NCBI GenBank assembly: GCA_001414485.1
Contig: LLEY01000205.1
Span: 31,972 to 95,971 of the forward strand
Length of the DNA: 64,000 nt
Source: Calycina herbarum
Lineage: Eukaryota > Ascomycota > Leotiomycetes > Helotiales > Pezizellaceae
Direction: 5' to 3'
Below the pieces are notes generated by a model. That model was not told the origin of the DNA, searched no databases, and saw only the letters and a program-made list of their open reading frames with translations. Every line of letters starts with the position of its first letter. The stretch's first letter is position 1. This document shows, one piece after another, positions 1 through 11,604 of the stretch. The position numbers and the translations under genes are program-made.

Positions 1-2376
1 AAAGTCGAGGAGTCAGAGTTGGTGACTCCTCTTAAATAGAACAGATGGCATCAAATTGAATGTGGCGATCTCGGATAGCGAAGTCGGAGAAGCAATTTGG
101 ATGTTGAGAAAGATTCGAAGGTATAATGTTGATAAAGTACAAAGCTCGCTTAGAGAATCGGGAGTGGGACCCCTGAATGACAGCAAATATTGCCAAGAAA
201 GGAACAAAAAGCGGCAGATACAGACAGAAAGGATTAGCTGTTAAGTGAAAGGTGTCGTAGGTGGAGTGATAACATGTAGATACTTCAGCTGGGTGAGTAC
301 TGGCGTAGCGAACGAAAGTCACCCCTGAAGTGACAACAAATGTTAATCAGGAGAGGAGAAAGTAAGGGAGGGAGGTACAACCATTAAGTAATTACCCTGA
401 GAAGTTTTCTCTTTGTTTGTATGCATGCAAAGATGCGAATCCTGTGCTGTCGAAATTCAAAGTAAGACATGTTTCAGTTCGAGTACCTTCAAACGGAGGA
501 AGCAGAAATATGCGTGGTCAAAACCTAGAATCTCGTTCGGATTTACTAAAAGAATAAGGTATAAAAGGCAAAACAATAAGCAGGCTTTGATAATTAGAAG
601 CCAATGGAGACAGGAGAAACATCTAATCAAGAAAGTTTGTAGCCAAAATTTGTTTGCAGGCCAAAGGTCTCGCCACCAACAGCTGCATAATCGACCACCT
701 GTTACCAAGTTACGCAGTCTTGGCATGCAAATCCAGAGCAGTTTTGTGGCCACGGAGGGTCTCAGAATATACCAAGCAAAGCAAAGAAAATATATTTATT
801 TGATTCATGCGGGAAAAGTGGAGAAATGGCCTTCGAGAAACTTTCTACTGTCGAAATATACAAAGATCTCCATTGCAACTTGAGAGTTTTGTGCTGGAAT
901 TCTCGAGAAAGCTTGCCTACAAAAGGGAAATGAAGAAAGAAAGAAAGAGGTTATAAAATGAGGGTCCTTCTTTTTGGATCTCTCTTTCATATACCTTAAA
1001 AACTTCTTGATGACTGTCATGCAAGCACGACTTCGAGTCAATTCCAAGGTCGAACTTAGCGGAAGAACAATCTTAAAAGAAATGAATTGCTAGAACAAAC
1101 CCAAGAAGGTTTGAATAACAATAATGTGTGTCAACTTTAAGAAGCATAGGAACCCCAATAGCTTCCACGAAAACACAAATAGACTCTTCCAAAGTATCAA
1201 TTAAGAACGAAACCAAGCAAGAAAAAAAACCTTCTGCAAACCATTACCACAAACAATCAAAAGCAATAGATTCCTCCCTCAGATTGCTAAGGCGAGAAAC
1301 TCCTCTTCCATTTGAAGGTAGACAAAATATAATCTAGAAAATATAGAAGCTGACGCAGGATCACAACCACGGAAAAAGCCAGAAAGATAACCACCCCGCA
1401 ATATTAAGTGCTCGAAGGTGACCAAAACTCACAAAGCATAGGCAACAAAATGAAACCAAGCGCAAGGAATGAACCCCAGAAGCAATGCAAGTTTTCAAAA
1501 AATTCACTTCTTTTAATAAACCCCCGCCAAGAAACCAAGGGTACATTCGATAGCAAGAGAAGAAACGACAGTGATTCGTTCTTTCCTTCGCCATATCCTA
1601 CTACCTGACTCCAGGTTGAAGCTTAAAGATCGCAAAACTGGAAAAAGGAAAGATATTTTTAGAAATTGCAATTTTGGGTGGCATCCTATCGAGGAATTCG
1701 AATGAAACACCGGCGCAAGAGAGCGACGAGAAAATGAACAAACTTTCCCATGTTCTTTTGGTTAGCTGTGTTTCCAAGTCCTGCAGCAAGGCGATTTAAC
1801 AACCCCGGGTGCTGTTTGCGGCAGCCCTTGCTAGATTGTTCATGTCAACTAGGGAAGGAGCGAGAGCTAGCCCAATTCTCCTCTTATCGAAAGAACACCC
1901 AGGATCTCTAGGTGAGAAATAGACGCATTGTCCTGCGCATACCTTGCTTGGTCCTTGGTGTATTAGATACTCAGCTATTCGCATACCCTGCTCCTTCTAA
2001 TATTATGTTCATAACCCGACCTCCCAGAGCAAGTGAAACGATAAATGGATGTAAATTCAGAACAATGACGCGCACAGAATCAAGAAAGCTAGGAGAAGAA
2101 CGCGACGTGTAGAGATGGAAGTCGGACGTTGTAGATGTATCTCTTGTTTTCATCACCAGTTGAGGAAGACAAACTCCCTTGTAACTCCCTAGCGAAAAGA
2201 AAGTCTGCCGTTGATGGGTTCGTGGTCGCACCTTCCCTCTCTCTTCCCATAATACTCCTATGACGCCAACAAAACCCACTCAGAACCTCCCGAGTTCCTG
2301 CTTCCCCCCTTCCCTCCTCCTCCCCGGAACCTCAACAACGTATCTCCATTCCATTCCCCTCCTCCTCCCCGGAACC
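1..2376. other. gene-poor left flank
   Basis: Open frames here are short, overlap each other on both strands, and show no recognisable domain or plausible splice-linked continuation. I see no tRNA or transposon ends. The right part (about 2260-2376) is pyrimidine-rich on the plus strand and enters the 45-bp duplication described separately. Confidence 0.5.
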
Positions 2377-2403
2377 TCAACAACGTATCTCCATTCCATT
2401 CCC
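2314..2403. repeat. two tandem copies of a 45-bp unit
   Basis: The block containing CCCCGGAACCTCAACAACG is repeated exactly with an offset of 45 bp (the GGAACC cores start at 2326 and 2371). The distal copy forms the last codons and stop of the small minus-strand frame that ends at 2377. Confidence 0.85.
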
Positions 2404-2697
2404 CTCCATCTCATCTCTGCTCCCTTCATCCTCTGCACCCACCTCCCTCACACCAACTTTCACCCTCTCCTTCACATCCTCAAAATGCACCACATGCGCC
2501 TTCGAACTCTTCACATCCCTCGTCTTATTAAAAATACTCTTATGCAATGCCAATTTCTCCTTATTCCACACCATATTCGCAGAAAGGGGCCGCAGCTGTA
2601 TGGTGACCAATTTCCCCTGAGTAGCAGCGTATGGGTTTCTGGCATGCCATTTTTCGATTTCGACTTGGAGGTGGGGGAAGCGGGATGCTGAATCCAT
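2377..2697 (-). CDS. hypothetical 106-aa protein
   Basis: An open frame begins at ATG 2697 and encodes a mixed hydrophilic/hydrophobic protein with no signal peptide or membrane segment. The first 80 or so residues have a coding-like composition (for example FPHLQVEIEKWHARNP near the start). The last 20 residues are Glu/Gly/Met-rich and come from the 45-bp tandem repeat, which also supplies the stop. I do not recognise the family. It may be a real small gene whose C-terminus was altered by the repeat expansion, an exon of a larger gene, or a chance frame. No introns were needed to read it. Confidence 0.35.
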   Translation of the reverse strand: MDSASRFPHLQVEIEKWHARNPYAATQGKLVTIQLRPLSANMVWNKEKLALHKSIFNKTRDVKSSKAHVVHFEDVKERVKVGVREVGAEDEGSRDEMEGNGMEIRC

Positions 2698-4442
2698 TTT
2701 TTGGTCCCGTTTTATCTTGTTTTGCTCGCAGAGTAACTGGTGTGTGACTGGGTTTATGGAGTGTTTGAAGCTTAAAATTTTTGGACTTTCATCTAAGCAA
2801 CATGTTTAATTGAAAATTGTCGCTGTGGAATTGTTAGTTTGAAGCTATTTTAAATGATCAAATAGTTGGTTGTGAAGGGTCTAAGGTGGGGAAAATACGC
2901 TTTGTTGGGGGTTACCGAATAGGGTGCACAATAGCGTTCTAGAAGGTGGACTAGGATGCGCCGTTAAAAGCAACGGCTTGATAGACATGATGTTTATATT
3001 TTAGTGATGGGCGATTGAGAAATTGAGGTTATTGGTGCTAAGTAATGGAGGATAAAAGGCACCTGGGTAGGGCAGTTTTTCATTTCGTTTCTTTTGCAAA
3101 CCTGAACCAGCGTGAGTGAGCACTTACATGGATAGAAGTTAGACTCACGAGGTTCCTGCAGATGGTCATCTCTAAAGTGTAGACTGTTTCTTTGAATTGG
3201 ATAGGTAGAGCCGTGCCGAGCGGCCCAACAAAGGTCCAGACTCTCTGTACTCTGGATCGCAACTTCAAAAAATTTGAGGGTGCCGTGAGCGACGACTGCA
3301 CCAAGCCAGGACGTGTTTCTTCTTCCATTTTTGTAGTGCCCACATCAAGGAGGAGTACCCAACTCGAAAGCGTTCGCAGATTCTAATGCTTTTTAGAAAC
3401 CTCGTTTGGGATGGGAATGGGTGTTTGAAGGTTAAAGGGATTCGAGGACTTGAGCAAAATTCTAATCTGACATTTTGTTGCAGATCGCTCCGATATGGGA
3501 ATCATGTTTCGCCACTTGAAATGCGGTTGCTCATGTATCCATTTCCTTTGACTTCGTGGTGTGAAGCTAGTGTAGCTTGACATGATGTGGCGGTGCGCCG
3601 GTTTGCTCCTTCCCTATGTCTTGGTCTTGGTCCTTTACCTTAACTTTCAGTCTACACCTACCAGGTCCTGCCATCTACTGTTCAAATTTTAACTAGCCTG
3701 GCAGTAGGAAGGAGCTCTTTATTCAATTTGAAACTGCTCCAGATTTCTTAGTTCTATTTTCTGGGAAGATTCAAATTGATGAAAACATCTGATAACTGAG
3801 CTGCCTGTACTTCTACAGCACGCACTGGAATGGTAAAAATGAAATTATTAATCTTCCCTCTACATATAGTGCTTACTTCTACATTAGTAATAGTTTGAAA
3901 GACCTGGGAATCTACATAGGAAGAGTCATTCCAAAACTCACATAGAAAAGGTCATTTGAATGCATGTCGTTGAGACAGAGGTCTTACTCATAAGAACAAA
4001 ATAGAATAAGTTGATGACCAAAGAGAACTATCAGCGTTCTCCTGGCTAGTTCCAAGTAGTTACTCAAAACAATAATATGAAGTGTAAGGTGTTTTGAGGT
4101 TGAGAAAGCTTAAGTCCGGCGCAAGTCAGCACCCACACTGTCTTTATTGCTCACCGTAGTTTCTCGGAGTTAACTGAATATATAAAAACTGAAATACATG
4201 CAGATTCTTCAAACAAGGTTGTCTTTTTTGTATTTGTAATACCACCAGATATTTTTAGCTCCTGCAGTGCTTCGGACAATCTTAAGCGATCACGGACCGA
4301 AAATCGGATGTCATTTTGAGTTTCATTAACCACCGGAGACAGAAACTCCGGGGCTTTGGCATCATAGATCCCCACCTCAAGATTGAGACCTCTTACACCC
4401 CATCGGACCTTGTTCTGCGAACAATTAACGCCGACCAGGAAA
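2698..4442. other. intergenic region upstream of the Zn-cluster gene
   Basis: No convincing gene is visible; frames are short and contradictory between strands. The last few hundred bases presumably hold the promoter and 5' leader of the transcription factor starting at 4443. Confidence 0.5.
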
Positions 4443-6822
4443 ATGGAGTCTACCGAAGCCCAAGAAGTCCCTCGACCTCCCAGCCCATTAAAGGCGCCAC
4501 GAAAGCGGAAGCGGATTGTCATTTCCTGTACCGAATGCCATCGGCGCAAGCAAAAGGTGACTTGACCACGATCTCGTTCCTCTTCGTTTTGAACCTTCTA
4601 CTCACACTCGATTCCAGTGCGATCGTGCCTCCCCTTGCTCCAACTGCATCACCCGAAATAAACAGTCGCTCTGCCACTACGAGAATGAATCCGCGAGAAA
4701 GCAGCAATTGTTGGAGGAAAGGGCCAGCGCGGCCTCTGTGAACGGAGGCGCATTCAGCGTCATCAAGCCAAATGAAGCAGATTCCGATTCTGCGGTCCAG
4801 ATAACTGGTCTTGGATATGCCAAACCAAATGGAAACATAAACACGACCCTCGGCATATTCCAGAAGATTGAGAAACACGATTCTGACGCCAATCTACTGT
4901 TATCGGGATATTCCAACACCGAACGAGATCAGAGTGGTCTGCGCGAAAAGTACAAGAGTCTTATTCGACAACTACCCTCGAGACCATACATTGAAAATCT
5001 ACTTGATACTTATTTCCGAGAATACAACTATCAGTACTTTCCCTTGGATGAAGGAATATTTAGGGATCATCTGAATAACTGGAACAATTTATCCTTTGCG
5101 ACACTGAACAAGGGGCCTCTCGAATTATCCGGTGATTTACAATTCTTCCCAGCTCTGTTATTCCAATGTGTGGCATTGGCCTTGCAATATCAGCCTGTCG
5201 ATTACGATCCAACCTTGGACGCTTTAAAGTATGCGGCCGGCATGACATTTGATGACCTAGCAAGTGATTATAGCGAATCTGGTCTTGCAATTTTGACTCT
5301 TCTTGGGAAACGCCATACGACTTTGGTCACTGTCCAAGCGAGTTTTCTACGGACGGCCTATTTGAAGAGCGTTGGTATGGTTACAGAAGCATGGCATTCA
5401 TTGTCATCTACCATTCGAGATGCTCAAGAAATTGGATTACATAAAGACATCAATTTCAAGATCAGAAAGCCAGATGAGAAGCCCGAGGAAATTTTGGAAG
5501 GATTATGGCAGGAACAACTTCGGAGAAGAATGTGGTTGATTCTGTCACTTTGGGATATCCATATGGCGATTGTTTTGGGCCGGCCGACAACGATTGACCC
5601 ACGCGATGGCAAACCTCTGTTTCCTATCGATTCCAATATTCCACGAACCCCTCGAGAATCGGCGCCTACGAAGAGATTGGCATCTGACCCACCGACACCT
5701 CTGACCATGTTGCTATGGAAGGCCGAGATTAGTGCACCATTATGGGACATTTTCAATCTTGAAAAGGAAGATCCAAATCAAAACAACTTGGCCAAAGTTC
5801 AGAATATGGACAACTTGATCAGGCAAATCTGGTTGGACTGCCCTCCGTTCTTCCGAGCCCAAAACCCCGACACAACTTTTGATGATATGCCAGGTTTGTG
5901 TTGGCTTCGGAAGTGTCGACCTGATTTCCAGAATGGAGCTGCATTTTCAATCATGGCTCTCCACAGACCGTACATTTTCTCAAATTCTTCGAGTCGTACA
6001 TCTGCTTTGAAGGCGGCATTGGATGTTCTTCGCGCTCAACGAACCTTGTTCAATATGTTAAGCTCTGTACATTACAAGATGTTTTCATTGGTATTGAATA
6101 CGTTTGACGCGATTGTTCTGGTTGCTGCCATCTATATTCTTCATCCATTTGAGAATAAAGAGGACCTCGACGATACGCTTCAACATTTTGAGTGGGGCAT
6201 GGAACGATTTGAGATGATGAGCCAACGAAATACCATGGCGAAATCAGCTCTTGGTGTATTGAGGGCGATTCACATTCGATTAAAGCGAACGCTAGGATTC
6301 CCTAAACAAATGATGAAGCCAGCACCAATCCCCTCTCCAGCTACCTCCGCGACCCCGGAAAGCAACTACCCTATTCCTCCCATGAACAACAACCAATTCT
6401 CACCAAGTCACCACCCCTCCATCTCCAGCAATTCCTCACTCTCGAAACTCGAGTCCACCACCCCATCTTCGGCCTACACCCTTCCTACAATCTCCAATCT
6501 TACCTCTCCTCCAGCGAACAATCTCCCCACCCCAACTTCCTCCGCCACACCAGGATGGGATAACAACCTTGCCAGTTTCGATTTTAGCTCCATGCCTCCT
6601 CTGCAACCATTTCACGATCTGGTATATAATGATCTAGGTGCTGGCTTGGATGCCGGTGCTGTGACTGAGGGAATCTCGGCTGGTAGTTATGAAGTTGGTA
6701 CTTGGGATGTGAATCATATTGGTATTGGTGGTGGGCCGGGAATGGGTGCTGCTCCTTTGCAGTTTGAGGGGGATTTTGGGAATGATACCTTTTGGGGGTT
6801 TATGAATAATTATCATGGTTGA
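4443..6822 (+). CDS. Zn2Cys6 binuclear-cluster transcription factor
   Basis: This is a two-exon gene (4443-4556, 4618-6822; 61-bp GT-AG intron) encoding about 772 aa. The intron interrupts the zinc cluster, and joining the exons gives six cysteines at residues 29, 32, 39, 45, 48 and 57 (CX2CX6CX5CX2CX8C), preceded by a basic stretch (APRKRKR). This is the fungal GAL4-type DNA-binding domain. A long middle region (about 150-420), with motifs such as RRRMWLILSLWDIHMA and ALHRPYIF, fits the 'fungal-specific transcription factor' regulatory domain. The C-terminal 200 residues are rich in Pro, Ser, Thr and Asn, then Gly, typical of an activation or linker region. It should act in the nucleus as a sequence-specific regulator; its targets cannot be read from sequence. 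The start was chosen because it lies just upstream of the basic region and zinc cluster. Confidence 0.9.
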
Positions 6823-7449
6823 TGATTGATTTCTGTGGGGTTTAAGGGGTTTATGGTAGGGTGCTAGCTTGGTTGGCGGTGTGGTGTTTGTTGATGGATG
6901 AATTGTATGGAGTGAGGGAAGGATGGAGTTTTTAGGCAGGGCGCTAGTTAGTGATGAAGCGTACGTGATTGTTGATTATTGTACATATGGACGGCCTTTT
7001 TTGCGGGGAGAGATGCGTTGGGAATGAGGGAATTAATGAAATGGGAAAAGTTCTGTTGGTCGGTCTGCTTGGTATTTTAGCTGAGCTGCGAGGCGTAGGT
7101 AGCAAAATATCAAGCGTTCATTTACATGTGCACAGGAAATTGTATCATGAGACTTGAAACCGTGCTTTGATGGAGAAGGCGAGCGAGAGCGAGAGAGAGT
7201 GTGGATACAATTGATGGTTACGGTCATGGTAATGCTGATGAGAAGACGCAGGTAAACAAATCAAATTTCGCTTCGCTATCCTTTGCTATAGTATAATAAA
7301 ATGATAATAGTACAAATCAACTTCTCGCTCCCGGACTAACTCCCTTCCGCCCCCTTCCGGCCTTGACAACTCATGATTCGTGATTCGTGTACAAGTACTT
7401 GGGACTCTTTTAAAGAACTCTCCTTGGGGAACTGATGATTCATCCATGT
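6823..7449. other. intergenic, convergent 3' ends
   Basis: This region lies between the stop of the Zn-cluster gene and the stop of the minus-strand small gene. It should contain both 3' UTRs. No further gene is seen. Confidence 0.5.
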
Positions 7450-8036
7450 TCAAACAACATGATGTTCGTGACCTAGTAAGGGAATTAGCAATGTGACAGG
7501 TTGAAGGTTGAACGGAGGGTGGGGAAACTTACGGCCCAGCATCTTCCCTCTCTTCCCCAAATCCTTAGCTTGATCCTGCTTTATACGTGCTAATCGTGCT
7601 CTGTTTTCTCGTTAGCCTCTATCCTTCCTCTCCTCCTCTCTCGTGGATTGGGGGTTACTTACTCCTCCTTAGCCTCAACCTCAATCCTCCTAACATGTTC
7701 CCTCGCCTCCCTAACCGCAACCCTCGCTTGATTCAAAGCTCTATCCGCATCTCTCTCTCTCGCTTCAGCATTCACGACTCTTTCTCTTGCTGCTACTATT
7801 GAGGCATCTTCGTGTCTGTGTAGGAGATTGCTGAGTCCACCGCCGTTGGATTGAGTAGACGTTGTTGTTGTGGAATGTCGGACGGGAGATGGGGAGCGAC
7901 GACGGGAGAAAAGGGTCGACGAGCGTTTCGGGGATGTTGTTGTTGTTGTTTGGTTGTTGTAGTGGTGGGTTTGGGGAAGGGCTTTGGTGGTTGTGGTGGT
8001 GGTTTGAGGAGGTGTGTTACGGGAAAAGAGGGGCAT
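7450..8036 (-). CDS. small Thr/Ser-rich protein with a charged helical C-terminus
   Basis: The gene model has three exons (8036-7663, 7600-7533, 7472-7450) with 62- and 60-bp introns that have GTAAGT donors and a TGCTAAT-like branch site in the second. Frame is kept across both joins and gives 154 aa. The N-terminal half is low-complexity (poly-Thr runs, Pro, Ser, Arg, including RRRSPSPVR). The C-terminal half is a highly charged, Ala/Arg/Glu-rich helix likely to form a coiled coil (about residues 80-140), ending in a short tail with GKMLGRHEHH. The whole has the look of conserved small fungal proteins with a helical ARIKQ-type tail, but I cannot name the family or function. No signal peptide or membrane segment is present. 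The start is the ATG at MPLFSRN; an upstream in-frame ATG exists but adds an unlikely leader. Confidence 0.7.
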
Positions 8037-9163
8037 TTTTGCGATTTGAAAGGGGGGTGATTCTGTGGATGGGTATTTTGCGTTGATAGGTAAGGTATTA
8101 AGCTTGAATCTCAAAAGTCTTGTCTGGTGGTTTCTTGGTACTTGGTACTTGGTACTTTTAAAATAGGTTGATATCTTGGGGATCAAAGTTAAGAAGAGAA
8201 ATCCACATAATATATCCCAGAGCTTCCCCTCCCCATCCCTCTCTAAACCCTCTCACAAGCAGGTTTTTGGGAAGGATTCAATGGGTTCGGTGGTGAGCCG
8301 TTGGCTGATGTGTTGTATGACGTAGTGCTTTGGCGATCTCTTGGCTCGGGCCCTCGTTTCTCGAACCCTCCCCCCTTTTTAAGAAATTGTGGAGATGGGT
8401 GAGGGGTTTTGATATGATGGATATGATGTTGTTTTCCAAATGGGAAATAGACAACCAATTTGGATTTGAATACATATGGCGCGCGACCTTAGGGATTCGT
8501 TCCGAGAAGCAAAGGGCGGATAAATTTCAATGGCCAAATACTCAAAAGCTTGAAATGAGACGTGGAAGTCAACTAGTACACTACTTGTGATCTTGAAGAA
8601 TCATTTCAGAAGATCGGGTTTCAAGAATGATAGTAAAAAGTCGAGAGTTCTGCGAAATCAATAATGTCCCAGAAAAGCCCCCTTACACCAGCCATGATAA
8701 ACATACGATGTAAAGCAAAAATTTCAAGAGAACGCAAGGCAATAATAGCTAACAAAACTGTAGGAACAAGCGAGTAAATTGATGGCAGACTTCTACCATC
8801 CACTTTAACTTGCAGAGCAGTTTCTAAAAATATGGGCTCCGAAAAATTCGAAAACCCGTCACAACTCCCTAAAGTGATCAAAATACCTCTCAGGCTATGA
8901 TTTAATCGTCATCAATTCCAAAGAAAGACACCCACTACGACCGGCAAGAGCGGATGGTCTACTGAGAACAAAAAAATATACATAGAAATTCGCAAACCAA
9001 AATATGGATGGGATTGATAGTACATAAATGCAGGGCCCATGCATCATCTATTAATGCCCAAACCTGTCCCTTGAATTCCTTCCTCGCACCTATCCCCTCT
9101 TCGCTATCCGCGACATGCGGAGCTGTATTTTTTCTGATTCTTTTCCGGGGGAAATCAATCCTT
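8037..9163. other. intergenic region between two minus-strand genes
   Basis: No supported gene is present. The part near 8040-8400 is the likely promoter of the small minus-strand gene. The part near 8900-9163 lies just downstream of ATG27 and probably contains its 3' UTR. Confidence 0.5.
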
Positions 9164-10254
9164 TCATACAGCTGCGTATCCACCTCTGCTTCCTCCACCT
9201 TGTACCGAGTTCATGACTCTCCGAATCCAATCCTTGAGGAGGTAGGGAACATCTCGAATGGTGTCTCCGTGGGGTAGCAGGTCCCAACCTCGGGCGCCGT
9301 ATCGGTTGTAGTTGAGCCATGAGCCGAAAATCAGGTATGCTGCCGTGGACAAAAATGCACTGTAAAAATTAGTCAGTAAATCGCCAAGAAGACAAATGGT
9401 GTGGGCTAGTAACATACATCAGCACAAACCATGTAAAGAATCCCCAGTGGTTACGATTCTCTGCGTCTTTCTGCTCCTTTGCATCCTCGCAGGCATGTTC
9501 CGTCGTCCAGGTCAATCGTAGGATGTCAACACTACTGTCCTTTTTGTCTGCCGAGTAACTCTCGAATACCAGGCTTGGTGTTGTGGGATCATCGGCTTTC
9601 TCCTCCTCCCTCTTGGTCTTCCGCTCCTCGTATAAATCTCTCTCGTTGACTAAACCTTCAAGTCCGGTTCGGGATTTGTCGCATACAAATTCGATGATAG
9701 CCTTTTGCTTCCGCTCCGTTGTTTCTCCCTTCCTCAAGCCTCCGCCAAACTCCAAAAGAAGCCCTTCCTTTTTCGAGTCCTCGTGTCCCGGTTGCGCTGA
9801 TAACAAATGGAACTTGGAGTCCATATCACGCCCCTTGTCGTGAAAGTCGCCTACTATTGGGAACGCTTGTTGGAATAAATCCTTGGTCGCGTCATCCTTC
9901 TCGACAAGGTGTTCAACTGCGCAGACTAGGCAACGTTTTAGTAACAGTCCACTGAGATCAGAAATCTACTTGGTCCTCACTCCGGGTATTGATCGGACAC
10001 TGCTCTTTCGATTCTTTGTCCTTCTTCTTCTTGATTCCGGTGCAAATATCGATAGTGTATGTTGTATTGAGCCAGTTGTTTCCAGGCCCCTCCGTCTGGT
10101 GTTGTATCGAATGAGGGCCACCTAGGTCTTCGAGGTTGAATCCTTTCCCACCCGCTTGAATATGTGTACAGTCGTAATTCGTGGCCGCGGATAGAAAGGG
10201 AAATAGGAAGACTGAAATGATGGCGGCATCGACCGGACTTGAAGGTAGCCGCAT
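9164..10254 (-). CDS. atg27: autophagy-related protein 27 (Atg27)
   Basis: Three exons (10254-9981, 9925-9418, 9359-9164) join in frame to give 325 aa, within the usual Atg27 size range. An N-terminal signal peptide (about 1-25) is followed by a cysteine-containing luminal domain with the family hallmarks YDCTHI near the start, YTIDICTG, and CPINTRICAVE across the first splice. Near the C-terminus comes a transmembrane segment (around FFTWFVLM to STAAYLIFGSW), then the strongly conserved cytosolic tail with GWDLLPHGDTIRD, VPYLLKDW and a final GGYAAV. YAAV fits the tyrosine sorting signal known at the Atg27 C-terminus. In yeast, Atg27 is a type I membrane protein that cycles between Golgi, vacuole and Atg9 vesicles and supports Atg9 trafficking. 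The acidic/basic linker (EERKTKREEEKADD) is longer than in yeast. The start is the ATG directly before the signal peptide. Confidence 0.93.
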
Positions 10255-11604
10255 GATGGTGTTTTGAGGATTTGTAAGGACAGAAAAGGGGACAAAGGTG
10301 GCAAACGCTGGCAAAAAGTACAGGATCAAGAATTATCTGCGGATTGCAGGAGAAGAATCAAAGGAATAGCGTGGCCGTAGTGGCAGAAGGTTGTGGAAAT
10401 TGTTGGTGTTGATGTTTTGCAACAAGAACAGCAAATCCATATGACGCGCAACTGACAGGAGCACCAGGCACATTTGTGTTACCTTAGTCTGACAGTCACA
10501 TGATACAATGAGCACGTGCTGTCTTGGCAGGTTGACGTGCCTATTTCCGACCTCTACTTCAACAACCTTGCCTACGCTCTCTGCGTCTTGAATTCGTGTA
10601 AATTTTGTTGTTCAACAGAAATATCATTTTTGACTCTGCTTATAATCACGACCATGAGTTTCGAGTGGAATTTCGGTTCGTTGATTTTACAACAATGGCC
10701 ATGGCAAGCAAGCTATCTTTAAGCCACCAACACAGCTAGATCACCGGACACTTTTATAGGTTGTCGGTAACTAGGAACGACTTCCGCTACGTTATTCTCA
10801 ATCCTCCCTTCGTACTCCTGACTAATAAGAACGCTCTATCCAGCGAGCTGGGTGCCGTACAGAAGACACGTAAATACTAGACAAATTATACGGAAATATC
10901 CCGAAGCATTAAAGATCTAGTTTATCTTTTTTTGTTCATTTAATCAAGTCTTTAAACTTTTTGTTCGACTTCCATTCCTTTTTTAGGGGACTAGGAATCT
11001 CAACTTGACGGAGACGAATTACCACTTTTGGGTCAAGTCAATTCGCAACAGGCGACCTACGTGATAGCTATCTCATGGCGCGTAGGTGCGCGTAGGTGAT
11101 ATCAAGAGGCGTAGCTCCACGTGCCTGCTCTGCCAACTGACCAATTAAATTGTCCAGGCACGTTTCTGCACAAAGACCAAGTGGGTGAGTTTGTAGTTGG
11201 TGGCGTTTGTAGTTGGTAGCTTTCTGGAGCTTGATTGCCCAGAATTGCATCCCCACCTCCAACTATGACTTCAAGTGATCCTTCATCAGCCCTACGAAAT
11301 CTTCACTATCCCCTATCTCCTCCTCCCTATTATTCTCTTATGTAGGCGCCTTGATAAGAATGGAAACAATCACATATTGGAGCCGTTGGGTGGCACAGCC
11401 AAGTACTTAATAGTTATTAAACCTGCTCATCCTACCAATCTTTCTCCTTTGATTTGTTCAGTAATAGAGTTTATGCTCATTCAGAGAGAGAAGCGAGATT
11501 GCAATTCAGTCACCCTTAGAGAGTCATATACTCAGCGCTCTTGATATAGATTATTAGAAACTTCCATCTCTCTGACAACTTTTCTCAAACATCAGCTTTT
11601 AGGC
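10255..11604. other. intergenic region between divergent ATG27 and P450 genes
   Basis: No supported gene is present. The start of the region should contain the ATG27 promoter, and the end the P450 promoter and leader. Direct CGCGTAGGTG repeats occur near 11080-11100. Nothing else stands out. Confidence 0.5.

Noticed and set aside
413..883. 156-aa Lys/Arg/Gln-rich plus-strand frame near the left end
   Set aside because: Low-information composition, no recognisable motif and an overlapping antisense frame of similar quality; not supportable as a gene.
8621..8881. 86-aa minus-strand frame with hydrophobic segment
   Set aside because: No family, no splice context and a poor start; it is probably a chance frame in intergenic DNA.
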